DNA of 64,000 nt from JAJPXC01 sp964520525 (GTDB lineage: Bacteria > Bacteroidota > Bacteroidia > Bacteroidales > Muribaculaceae): the NCBI GenBank assembly GCA_964520525.1, contig CAZFNR010000001.1:154113-218112 (forward strand), written 5' to 3'. Of the stretch, positions 24,531 to 33,094 are shown piece by piece. Position 1 is the stretch's first letter; each line of letters opens with the position of its first letter. Position numbers and translations under genes: made by a program. The notes beneath the pieces are model-generated. The model had not been told where the DNA came from and did not search any database. It saw nothing but the letters and a program-made list of their open reading frames with translations.

Positions 24531-25916
24531 ATGTCGCTTATCAAATCTATCTCAGGCATTCGCGGTACGATTGGTGGTCGTCCCGGCGAGGGACTCAGTC
24601 CTCTCGACCTTGTGAAATTCACAGCAGCCTACGCCACTTTTATCCGCAAGAACACCACTCGCAACTCCAACTGCATCGTCGTCGGTCGCGATGCACGTCT
24701 CTCCGGCGAAATGGTTAAAGATGTGGTTGTGGGAACATTGACCGGTATGGGCTTCGACGTTGTCAACATCGGTTTAGCGTCTACTCCCACCACCGAGTTG
24801 GCTGTCGTTTGGGAAAAAGCCTGTGGCGGTATCATACTCACTGCCTCTCACAATCCAAAACAGTGGAACGCATTGAAGCTACTTAATGAGAACGGAGAGT
24901 TTCTTAACGATGCCCAGGGCAAGGAGGTGTTGCGCATAGCCGAGGCCGATGAATACACATTTGCTGAAGTTGACGACCTCGGACACGAATATATCAATAA
25001 TACCTATAACCGTCGTCACATTGAGAGTGTGCTCGCTCTCGACCTCGTCGACGTTGAGGCAATTAAAAAAGCTAATTTCACTGTCGCTGTCGATGCGGTC
25101 AACTCGGTTGGCGGCATCGTTATTCCACAGTTGCTTCGCGCGCTCGGCGTTAAAAACGTTATTGAACTAAACTGCGAAGCCAACGGACGCTTCGCGCACA
25201 CACCTGAGCCAATCCCCGAGAACCTCACACAAATCGCCGGCCTCATGAGCCAAGGCCGAGCCGATGTAGGTTTCGTTGTTGACCCCGATGTCGACCGGTT
25301 GGCAATCGTGATGGAAAACGGCGAAATGTTTGTCGAGGAATACACTCTTGTGGCTGTGGCCGACTATGTGCTGTCAAAAACTCCCGGAGCCACTGTTTCC
25401 AACCTTAGCTCATCGCGCGCCCTGCGCGATGTGACCAATGCTCACGGCTGCGATTACAGCGCATCGGCTGTAGGCGAGGTCAACGTGGTGACCAAGATGA
25501 AAGAAACCGGCGCGGTTATCGGCGGTGAGGGCAACGGCGGCGTCATCTATCCCGCCAGCCATTATGGTCGCGACGCTTTGGTGGGCGTAGCTCTTTTCTT
25601 GACCTTACTCGCCAAGAAAGGCAAAAAAGTCAGCGAGCTTAAAAAAGAATACCCTGCTTATGCCATCGCCAAAAACAAGATTGAACTCACTCCCTCAATC
25701 GACGTTGATGCTATTCTCGCCGCTGTCAAAGATAAATTCGCTTCTGAAAAAATCACTGATATCGACGGTGTCAAAATCGACTTTGCCGATTCATGGGTTC
25801 ACCTGCGCAAATCCAACACCGAGCCAATTATCCGCATTTACTCTGAGGCTAACACCCTTGAGGCTGCCGACGCATTGGCGCAACAAATCAAAGACGTTAT
25901 CAATTCTATGATTTGA
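24531..25916 (+). CDS. glmM: Phosphoglucosamine mutase
   Basis: 461 residues, family length. Alpha-D-phosphohexomutase signatures: active-site serine loop 'ILTASHNPKQWNALK', metal loop 'VDPDVDRLAIV', sugar loop 'GGEGNGGVIYP' and phosphate loop 'RKSNTEPIIRIYSE'. Converts glucosamine-6-P to glucosamine-1-P for UDP-GlcNAc synthesis, hence peptidoglycan and LPS. It is the third gene after the DHH and DUF4827 genes. A related phosphoglucomutase or phosphomannomutase is the alternative. Confidence 0.88.
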   Translation: MSLIKSISGIRGTIGGRPGEGLSPLDLVKFTAAYATFIRKNTTRNSNCIVVGRDARLSGEMVKDVVVGTLTGMGFDVVNIGLASTPTTELAVVWEKACGGIILTASHNPKQWNALKLLNENGEFLNDAQGKEVLRIAEADEYTFAEVDDLGHEYINNTYNRRHIESVLALDLVDVEAIKKANFTVAVDAVNSVGGIVIPQLLRALGVKNVIELNCEANGRFAHTPEPIPENLTQIAGLMSQGRADVGFVVDPDVDRLAIVMENGEMFVEEYTLVAVADYVLSKTPGATVSNLSSSRALRDVTNAHGCDYSASAVGEVNVVTKMKETGAVIGGEGNGGVIYPASHYGRDALVGVALFLTLLAKKGKKVSELKKEYPAYAIAKNKIELTPSIDVDAILAAVKDKFASEKITDIDGVKIDFADSWVHLRKSNTEPIIRIYSEANTLEAADALAQQIKDVINSMI

Positions 25917-25940
25917 TATTCTCTTAATACATTAATAACT

Positions 25941-25980
25941 CAAATGGCGGTGGGTTGCTCGTGTAGCCCACCGCCATTTG
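25941..25980 (+). terminator. Intrinsic terminator after glmM
   Basis: 16-base stem (25941-25956 with 25965-25980, one G-U pair), loop GCTCGTGT, 25 bases after the glmM stop. Confidence 0.8.
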
Positions 25981-26177
25981 CGTGTTTGCCTCCTGCTCGA
26001 TTAGAGACGATAGCCTCAGGATAAGGAAAATAAATTCTATACGGAATCGTATTTTGCCAAAAAAATTGACCAATAAACAAAAATGCTACGATTTTATGTG
26101 CTATTTTGACCGGTAAACCGCGTGCCTTTTATGTGTATGTCACGCTTTGTGACTGCGGCTAAAAGGTTGAATGGATG

Positions 26178-27182
26178 TCAGCAACTTGCAGCGATAACTC
26201 GGGCATTACCTCTGATTGAAATGTCGTGTATCTCCGCCGGTATCAGCAACGAATGCCCGCAGCTCAATCTGGTGATTGTTCCGCCGGCCGCTATCTCTGC
26301 TTCGCCCGATACGCATGTCATTGTCATAAAGCTGTCGTCAGGACAATCAACCGACAAATCTCCGTCGACGGTGAGCATCCTCACCTCAAATACCGGACAC
26401 TGCACTAACACATCTATGCCCTGTTTGATAGGTATAGGGTCGATTTTATAGTTATCATAAACTCTGAAATCGATTGCTTCGGCTGCCTGTTCGGTATGGA
26501 GATTGCGCTTCACTCCGTCTTTGTCGCGGCGGTCGTAGTCATAGATGCGATAGGTGATGTCGCTGCTCTGTTGCACTTCGAGCACGAAATTGCCGCTCCC
26601 AAGTCCGTGAACGCGGCCGGCCGGTATGAAAAACACGTCACCGGGTCGCGACGGGTGCTGAGCCACTGATTGCAGTATTTCTCCGCGCTTCACCTGCTCG
26701 CGATATTGTTGGCGGGTAATCGGTTTCGAGAATCCCGATATGATTGTCGACTCGGGGGCCGAATCGATAATATACCACATTTCTGACTTGCCGGGGCAAT
26801 TATGGCGGCTACGGGCTATCTCCTCTCCGGGGTGTACCTGGAGCGACAAGTCGTCGCGAGCGTCAAGAAATTTAATTAATATCGGAAACTCCTTGATGCC
26901 GCGTGAATGTAGGCGGTTGCCGATTAACCGTGCCCCATAGCGCGACATCAATTCACTTATGGTTTTACCTTTATGCGGACCGTCGGCAACGATGGTCTCA
27001 TGCCCGGGAATACCTGAAATCTCCCAGCTTTCGCCCACCGACGGCAAGCCTAAATGCTCATGTTTATATTCGCCTATGCGCACACCGCCCCATATCACAG
27101 ATTTATAGACGGGGATGAATGTCAACGGCGTTAAAGCCGGCAACTCTTGCGCAATCAGTTTATTTTCAGTAGCTTCCTTCAT
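26178..27182 (-). CDS. manA: Mannose-6-phosphate isomerase, class I
   Basis: 334 residues. Metal-binding cupin motifs: 'LSLQVHPGEE' (Gln and His), 'KSEMWYII' (Glu) and 'PAGRVHGLGSGNFVLEV' (His). Interconverts mannose-6-P and fructose-6-P, feeding GDP-mannose and GDP-fucose synthesis. Stands alone between glmM (convergent) and nfnA (divergent). The sequence is typical of the short Bacteroidales form, which lacks the large insertion of the enterobacterial enzyme. Confidence 0.92.
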   Translation of the reverse strand: MKEATENKLIAQELPALTPLTFIPVYKSVIWGGVRIGEYKHEHLGLPSVGESWEISGIPGHETIVADGPHKGKTISELMSRYGARLIGNRLHSRGIKEFPILIKFLDARDDLSLQVHPGEEIARSRHNCPGKSEMWYIIDSAPESTIISGFSKPITRQQYREQVKRGEILQSVAQHPSRPGDVFFIPAGRVHGLGSGNFVLEVQQSSDITYRIYDYDRRDKDGVKRNLHTEQAAEAIDFRVYDNYKIDPIPIKQGIDVLVQCPVFEVRMLTVDGDLSVDCPDDSFMTMTCVSGEAEIAAGGTITRLSCGHSLLIPAEIHDISIRGNARVIAASC

Positions 27183-27334
27183 TTGCTCAGCCTGCTCGGC
27201 GAACTCAGCGTGAAATTAAGCCGCTAAATTACAAATTTTATTCCAAATTTCACCTATTTTTATCAGCGACAGTGCCGATGATGTCGTAAATGGTGGGTTC
27301 CGAGACTCTTTGATTCACCAATTTTCTTGCTGAG

Positions 27335-27365
27335 TTGTTATATTTATGTTTTAATTGTACCTTTG
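27335..27365 (+). promoter_or_regulatory. Promoter of nfnAB
   Basis: TTG (27335-27337), 20-base spacer, TACCTTTG (27358-27365); about 68 bases before the nfnA ATG. Confidence 0.7.
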
Positions 27366-27433
27366 TAAGCACATAGATTATTTGTCATTGGGCATAATCT
27401 CATAGTGCGAATATATTAATCAATCGATTTGAT

Positions 27434-28216
27434 ATGAATAGGATATTGGAGAAAGAGCATTTCTCGGAAAAAGTGGTGAAATTGGTGGTCGAAGCCCCAT
27501 TGATTGCGAAATCGCGCAAAGCCGGCCATTTCGTAATAGTCCGTTGCGGCGAGCATGGCGAGCGCATCCCGCTAACTATCGCCGATGCCGATCCGGTAGC
27601 CGGGTCAATAACGCTGGTCGTTCAAGCTGTGGGTGACTCCACAACCAAGATATGCGCCTTGGAACCCGGTGATTACCTCACCGATGTCGTAGGGCCGTTA
27701 GGAAAAGCGACCCATATCGACAACTTCGGCACAGTCGTTTGCTGCGGAGGTGGAGTAGGTGTCGCCCCCCTCTTGCCAATCATCAAGGCGATGAAAGCCG
27801 CAGGCAACCGAGTTATCTCGGTGCTCGCCGCTCGCACCAAGGATCTCGTGATCCTCGAGGAGCAAGTCGCATCTCATTCCGATGAGGTCATAATCATGAC
27901 CGACGATGGCTCCTACGGCAAGAAGGGATTGGTAACCGATGGCGTGGAAGCTGTCATTAACCGCGAAAAGGTCGATTTGGTCGTCACTATCGGCCCGGCG
28001 GTAATGATGAAATTTGTGTCGTTGATGACTAAAAAATATGATGTTCCGACAATCTGTTCTCTGAATACAATCATGGTTGACGGCACCGGGATGTGTGGCG
28101 CCTGCCGTGTCACGGTCGGTGGCAAAACGCGTTTTGTCTGCATCGACGGCCCTGAGTTTGACGCCCATAAGGTCGATTTTGATGAAATGATGATGAGACT
28201 ACGCTCTTACAACTAA
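27434..28216 (+). CDS. nfnA: Ferredoxin-NADP reductase-type subunit (NfnA / SudB-like)
   Basis: 260 residues. FAD-binding beta barrel at the start ('AGHFVIVRCGEHGERIPLTI'), NAD-binding part with 'VVCCGGGVGVAPLLPIIKAM', and near the C-terminus the [2Fe-2S] cysteines 'GTGMCGACRVTVGGKTRFVC'. It pairs with the following glutamate-synthase-like subunit (28-base gap). Together they form the NADH-dependent ferredoxin:NADP+ oxidoreductase (Nfn), an electron-bifurcating enzyme of anaerobes, or the related sulfide dehydrogenase. Cytoplasmic. Confidence 0.85.
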   Translation: MNRILEKEHFSEKVVKLVVEAPLIAKSRKAGHFVIVRCGEHGERIPLTIADADPVAGSITLVVQAVGDSTTKICALEPGDYLTDVVGPLGKATHIDNFGTVVCCGGGVGVAPLLPIIKAMKAAGNRVISVLAARTKDLVILEEQVASHSDEVIIMTDDGSYGKKGLVTDGVEAVINREKVDLVVTIGPAVMMKFVSLMTKKYDVPTICSLNTIMVDGTGMCGACRVTVGGKTRFVCIDGPEFDAHKVDFDEMMMRLRSYN

Positions 28217-28243
28217 CAATCCATCCATAGCGATACAACTACA

Positions 28244-29710
28244 ATGAAAAAGAATGATATGACGTCTGCGCCGCGTGACACCCAATGGCGTGAGGAGCTG
28301 CGCAAATCAAAAACGGCAAAAGAGCGCACATTGATTCCTCGTGTAAAAATGCCTGAGCTTGATCCGGCCTATAGAGTGACCTGCAATGAAGAAGTCAACC
28401 AAGGCATTTCAGCCGAACAGGCTGTGCTCGAGGCCACGCGCTGCATGGATTGCCCTGACCCGCAATGCGTCACAGGCTGCCCCGTGGGGATAAACATCCC
28501 CGGGTTTATTAAAAATATCGAACGCGGCGACTTCCACTCTGCCGCCGTTGTGCTTAAAGAAACAAGCGCGCTCCCCGCTGTGTGTGGACGCGTTTGCCCT
28601 CAGGAAAAACAATGTGAGTCGCGATGCGTCTATCACAAGATGAAGAAGCAACCGGTGGCGATTGGCTATCTTGAGCGTTTCGCAGCCGACAACGAACGCC
28701 TTTCAGACGAAAAAGTAACACCGACTGTCGCCCCTGCCAATGGGAAAAAAGTGGCTGTCGTCGGTTCGGGACCAGCGGGCTTGTCGTTTGCAGGCGACAT
28801 GATTAAGCGAGGTTATGAAGTCACAGTCTATGAGGCTCTCCATGAAATCGGCGGGGTGTTGAAATATGGCATTCCCGAGTTCCGACTACCCAACTCAGTC
28901 GTCGACGAGGAAATAAACGTGCTCTCGGCTCTCGGCGTGAAATTCGTCAAAGACTGTGTCATCGGCAAGACTTTGAGCTACGACGACATTATGGCGTTAA
29001 ACTACGACGGTCTATTCGTCGCTTCAGGTGCCGGGCTTCCGCGCTTCATGAACATCCCCGGAGAGAATCTTATAGGCGTGATGTCGTCTAACGAATATCT
29101 CACCCGCGTCAACCTCATGGGCGCAGGTCGCGACGGTAGCGACACTCCCGTGCTCAAAGGCAAACGCATAGCCGTCATCGGCGGTGGCAACACGGCGATG
29201 GACTCCGTGCGTACGGCTCGCCGCATGGGAGCCGAGGTTGCCATGATAGTCTATCGTCGAGGAGAAAGCGAGATGCCCGCCCGCGCCGAAGAGGTCAAAC
29301 ACGCTAAGGAGGAGGGCGTGGTTTTCATGAACCTCTGCAACCCAATAGAATATCGTGGCGACGAGAAAGGCCGCGTAAACATGATGCTGGTTCAGCGCAT
29401 GGAGCTTGGCGAACCGGACGAATCGGGTCGTCGCTCTCCCGTGCCCATCGAAGGGGCTATCGACGAGATACCGGTCGATTTGGTGATTGTCAGCGTCGGT
29501 GTTTCGCCCAATCCACTTATCCCTAACTCAATTGACGGCCTTGAAGTGTCGAAGAGAGGCACGATTGTGGTCGATGATGCCACTATGCAATCATCGCTCG
29601 CTCCGCTTTATGCCGGAGGTGATATTGTGAGAGGTGGTGCTACGGTGATTCTTGCCATGGGCGATGGCCGTAGGGCTGCCGCCGCGATGGATGAGGCCTT
29701 GTGCGGCTGA
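28244..29710 (+). CDS. nfnB: Glutamate-synthase-like NADPH subunit (NfnB / SudA-like)
   Basis: 488 residues. An N-terminal [4Fe-4S] domain has cysteines 'CMDCPDPQCVTGCPVGINIP' and 'CGRCPQ'-like 'VCGRVCPQEKQCESRC'. FAD site 'VAVVGSGPAGLSFAGDMI', NADPH site 'IAVIGGGNTAMDSVRTARR', and C-terminal 'YAGGDIVRGGATVILAMGDG'. Homologous to the small subunit of glutamate synthase, but no large subunit gene is adjacent while nfnA is, so the Nfn role is more likely. Confidence 0.87.
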   Translation: MKKNDMTSAPRDTQWREELRKSKTAKERTLIPRVKMPELDPAYRVTCNEEVNQGISAEQAVLEATRCMDCPDPQCVTGCPVGINIPGFIKNIERGDFHSAAVVLKETSALPAVCGRVCPQEKQCESRCVYHKMKKQPVAIGYLERFAADNERLSDEKVTPTVAPANGKKVAVVGSGPAGLSFAGDMIKRGYEVTVYEALHEIGGVLKYGIPEFRLPNSVVDEEINVLSALGVKFVKDCVIGKTLSYDDIMALNYDGLFVASGAGLPRFMNIPGENLIGVMSSNEYLTRVNLMGAGRDGSDTPVLKGKRIAVIGGGNTAMDSVRTARRMGAEVAMIVYRRGESEMPARAEEVKHAKEEGVVFMNLCNPIEYRGDEKGRVNMMLVQRMELGEPDESGRRSPVPIEGAIDEIPVDLVIVSVGVSPNPLIPNSIDGLEVSKRGTIVVDDATMQSSLAPLYAGGDIVRGGATVILAMGDGRRAAAAMDEALCG

Positions 29711-29774
29711 TTGCGGCTCCGAGCCTAAGCTATTGACCGATAGCGTTAATTCTTTGATTTATTCTTTATTAAAG

Positions 29775-31094
29775 ATGCGGAAATTTATCTTATCTATAAC
29801 CCTCGTCGCGTGCGGCTTATGCGCTTTGGCAGTGCAACCCGCTCGCGACGAAGTGTTTGAAACAATTGAGAAAGCCGGTGGAGTTTACTATGCCTATCCG
29901 GTGACGGAAAGTGCCAATACCCCTGCCCCAAAGGGGTATAAGCCTTTTTATATTAGCCATTACGGCCGACACGGCTCGCGCTACCTCATCAGCGACAACG
30001 ACTACACGTGGGTCCTCGACTTGCTTGCCGACGCTTGCAAATCCGATGCGCTCACTCCGCTCGGAGCCGATGTCTACAGCCGCCTCGAAACTGTTTGGGA
30101 AGAAGCCGAAGGCCGCGGAGGCGATTTGTCACCGCTCGGTGTCAGACAACACAAAGCCATAGCGGCGCGTATGTACGACGCTTTCCCCGAAGTGTTCGCC
30201 GGCAACCCGTCGATTTCGGCACGCTCCACCATCGTGATGCGTTGCGCTCTCAGCATGGACGCTTTCTGCGAATCGCTTAAAGAGAAAAAACCATCGCTCG
30301 ACATCACCCGCGAAGCCTCCAACCGCCACATGAGCTATCTCAATTACCATAGTCCCGCATCATGTGAGTTCAACTCCGAGCGAGGCCCTTGGCGCGAAGA
30401 GTTCCGCAAATTCCGTGAAGAGCACACCCGCCCTCAGCGACTCGTCGACGCTCTCTTTTGCGATGCCGACTACGTCAGGTGCAAGGTCAATCCGGCCGAA
30501 CTGATGTGGGGGTTATACTGGATAGCTGTCGATATGCAAAATATGGAAACCCGGCTCTCGTTTATGGACATCTTCGAGCCGCAAGAGCTTTTCGACCTCT
30601 GGCAAGTGTTCAACTACCAATTTTACGCCGCCGATAGCAACTACACCCTTGCCGATGGCATGAATATCGACAACGTGAAACCGCTGTTGACCAACATCTT
30701 GACCTCAGCGTCCGACATAATCGACGCAGGTCGCAACGGAGCCACGCTACGCTTCGGTCACGACGGCAACCTAATCCCGCTCACGGCAATCCTCGGCCTT
30801 GACGGTTGCTACAACTCTGTCGCCGACCCCGGGCGGTTTAAGGATGTGTTCCGCACCTACGCCATATCACCCATGGCTGCCAACGTGCAGATAATCTTTT
30901 TCCGCAACAAAGCCGGCGACGTGATAGTCAAATTTATGCTTAACGAGCGAGAAATCGCCGTCCCAGCCATCGACACCGACAGCTTCCCCTTCTACCGCTG
31001 GACCGACGTCAAAACCTACTACCAAACGCTACTCTCCAGCGGCCCCATCAAGCCGACCGTCCACTCCCGCCCACACCATTCCACCCCCAATTAA
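29775..31094 (+). CDS. Histidine acid phosphatase / MINPP-like phytase, exported
   Basis: 439 residues from the ATG at 29775, where a signal peptide begins ('MRKFILSITLVACGLCALAV'); the longer frame overlaps nfnB. The catalytic motif 'ISHYGRHGSRYL' (RHGxR, nucleophile His) and the distal 'LRFGHDGNLIP' (HD, proton donor Asp) identify branch 2 of the histidine phosphatase superfamily. Members in gut Bacteroides act on inositol phosphates (MINPP); the substrate here is inferred. Periplasmic or surface location expected. The last residues are Pro/His/Ser-rich. Confidence 0.87.
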   Translation: MRKFILSITLVACGLCALAVQPARDEVFETIEKAGGVYYAYPVTESANTPAPKGYKPFYISHYGRHGSRYLISDNDYTWVLDLLADACKSDALTPLGADVYSRLETVWEEAEGRGGDLSPLGVRQHKAIAARMYDAFPEVFAGNPSISARSTIVMRCALSMDAFCESLKEKKPSLDITREASNRHMSYLNYHSPASCEFNSERGPWREEFRKFREEHTRPQRLVDALFCDADYVRCKVNPAELMWGLYWIAVDMQNMETRLSFMDIFEPQELFDLWQVFNYQFYAADSNYTLADGMNIDNVKPLLTNILTSASDIIDAGRNGATLRFGHDGNLIPLTAILGLDGCYNSVADPGRFKDVFRTYAISPMAANVQIIFFRNKAGDVIVKFMLNEREIAVPAIDTDSFPFYRWTDVKTYYQTLLSSGPIKPTVHSRPHHSTPN

Positions 31095-31113
31095 CCCCGC
31101 CCACCGACACCAA

Positions 31114-31218
31114 ATGGCTAAAAAAGCTAAAACATATTCTCAAGTAGAAGCTACCGACGCTTTGGAGCAGCTCGGTCAACGTGGCACTTCTGCCGAGGAA
31201 TTTATGGGAACTCCCTAA
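31114..31218 (+). CDS. Possible very small protein, 34 residues
   Basis: Starts 'MAKKAKTYSQVEATDALEQL' and ends 'GTSAEEFMGTP'. Lys-rich start followed by an amphipathic helix, 19 bases after the acid phosphatase stop. Looks protein-like and could be a small conserved protein or the start of a lost gene. No known family; too short to be sure. Confidence 0.35.
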   Translation: MAKKAKTYSQVEATDALEQLGQRGTSAEEFMGTP

Positions 31219-31357
31219 CGGATTAATTGGGGGGCGTTGCGGCGGGGCTGCCGGGCTTTCGTGAACCGAGCCTAAACCCCGCCCCAAAGGTATCTATTGC
31301 CAACTCGTTTAAATATGGCTAAACAAGAAATATTGGCGACACTCTTGAAGCTTGTAA

Positions 31358-31389
31358 TTGTAGTTTTTAAGAATAATTCCTTATCTTTG
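31358..31389 (+). promoter_or_regulatory. Promoter of the glycogen synthase - phosphorylase operon
   Basis: TTG (31358-31360), 21-base spacer, TATCTTTG (31382-31389), ~25 bases before the ATG. Confidence 0.7.
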
Positions 31390-31413
31390 CACTTTTAAAA
31401 GTGACTCTAAAGA

Positions 31414-33066
31414 ATGGAAATTAATCACGATAAACTCGACTTGTTGTTTGAAGCCAGTTGGGAAGTCTGTAACAAAATCGGAGGTATTTATACTGTCCTG
31501 TCAACCAAAGCAAAGACATTACAGTCCTATTATAAAAACAATCTTATATTTGTCGGCCCCGACGTGTGGTCAGATGAAAATCCGTCACCTTATTTCGTTG
31601 AATCGACCACTCTGCTCAAAGCTTGGCGTCAAAATCCGCAGTTACCCGACGGAGTGACCGTCAGGGTAGGGCGTTGGGACATTCCAGGGCGTCCGTTGAC
31701 AGTTTTGGTGAAGTTTGATTCCATGTATGCCGGTAAAGATGAGATTTACGGTAAAATGTGGGAGCTTTACGGTGTCGACTCGCTCCACGCCTACGGTGAC
31801 TATGATGAGGCTTGCGCCTTTGCCGTCGCATCGGCAATGGTGATTGAAAGCCTCACGCGCTTCCTCGGCAAAACCGACGGTCGAGTGATAGCTCATTTCG
31901 ACGAGTGGACTACCGGTATGGGTCTGCTTTATTTAAAGTGGAAAATGCCGTCGGTGGCAACCATTTTCACCACACACGCCACGAGCATCGGGCGAAGCAT
32001 CTGCGGCAACAATAAACCGCTCTATGACTATCTTAAAGGTTACAATGGTGACCAGATGGCTGGCGAGCTTAATATGCAATCAAAACATTCTCTTGAGAAA
32101 GCGGCTGCTCATCAGGCCGATTGTTTCACGACTGTTAGCGACATAACAGCCATAGAGTGCGAGCAATTGCTGGAAAAGAATCCCGATGTGGTCACTCCCA
32201 ATGGGTTTGAACGCAATTTTGTCCCCACAGGTGTGAAATTTGATTCTACACGGGCCGATGCGCGTGAGTTGCTGCTTAAAGTCGGTCGTGCGTTGACCGG
32301 CCGCGACTTCCCCGATGACACGTTTATAGTCGGTACTTCTGGCCGCTGTGAATACCGTAACAAAGGACTTGATTTGTTCCTTGACTCCATGAGCCGTCTT
32401 GCCGGCGAAAATGTAAACCGCCCCGTGCTTGCTTATGTCATGGTTCCGGCATGGGTTAACGGCCCTCGTCGCGATCTCGCCGATGCGATGGAGCACAATG
32501 CGAGCCAGCCCCTCAGCGCTCCGTATATAACTCATTGGATAAACAATCCGGGCCAAGACCCCATTGAACGTTATCTCAGCGCATTCCGTCAACCCGATAA
32601 TGTGACGGTGATATATGTGCCGTGCTATCTTGATGGTAACGATGGCATTTTTAACCGCTCATATTATGATTTGCTGATTGGCATGGATGCGACTGTGTTC
32701 CCCTCATATTATGAACCTTGGGGTTACACACCGCTTGAGAGCGTCGCGTTTGGCGTTCCGACGGTGACCACCTCGCTTTCAGGTTTCGGCCAGTGGATAC
32801 TGTCATCATTTGAAAATAATTTTGAAAGTTGCGGGGTCAGCGTGATAGCGCGCGGCGATTTCAACTATGATACCGTCACTTCATCCGTGGCTCGGGATCT
32901 GCATTATCTCGCGGGATGCTCAAGCAGCGTCCTTGAACGCATTTCAAAAGCAGCTATGCGCACCGCACGCCACGCAGCTTGGAGCAGTTTCATCACCTAC
33001 TATGAACGAGCCTTTGAGACAGCTCTCGTCAACTGCATTAAGCGTGAGAAAAATGATATAAAGTAA
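31414..33066 (+). CDS. Glycogen synthase, GT3 family
   Basis: 550 residues. Unlike the bacterial GT5 GlgA, it resembles the animal/fungal GT3 glycogen synthase: start 'LLFEASWEVCNKIGGIYTVL', 'HFDEWTTGMGLLYLKWKMPS', 'FTTHATSIGRSICGNN', and the donor-site region 'DATVFPSYYEPWGYTPLESV'. Transfers glucose from a nucleotide sugar to glycogen. Followed after 28 bases by glucan phosphorylase, so synthesis and breakdown are co-transcribed. GT3 enzymes are common in Bacteroidetes. Confidence 0.9.
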   Translation: MEINHDKLDLLFEASWEVCNKIGGIYTVLSTKAKTLQSYYKNNLIFVGPDVWSDENPSPYFVESTTLLKAWRQNPQLPDGVTVRVGRWDIPGRPLTVLVKFDSMYAGKDEIYGKMWELYGVDSLHAYGDYDEACAFAVASAMVIESLTRFLGKTDGRVIAHFDEWTTGMGLLYLKWKMPSVATIFTTHATSIGRSICGNNKPLYDYLKGYNGDQMAGELNMQSKHSLEKAAAHQADCFTTVSDITAIECEQLLEKNPDVVTPNGFERNFVPTGVKFDSTRADARELLLKVGRALTGRDFPDDTFIVGTSGRCEYRNKGLDLFLDSMSRLAGENVNRPVLAYVMVPAWVNGPRRDLADAMEHNASQPLSAPYITHWINNPGQDPIERYLSAFRQPDNVTVIYVPCYLDGNDGIFNRSYYDLLIGMDATVFPSYYEPWGYTPLESVAFGVPTVTTSLSGFGQWILSSFENNFESCGVSVIARGDFNYDTVTSSVARDLHYLAGCSSSVLERISKAAMRTARHAAWSSFITYYERAFETALVNCIKREKNDIK

Positions 33067-33094
33067 ATAATTCATTAATTACCAATAATTTAAT

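Larger units (their letters stand above)
31095..31413. other. Intergenic region before the glycogen synthase gene
   Basis: 319 bases. It holds a 34-codon frame (31114-31218, listed separately), a G+C-rich stretch (31228-31290) with complementary GGGGCG/CGCCCC-type blocks that could form a hairpin, and the glycogen synthase promoter (31358-31389). Confidence 0.5.
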
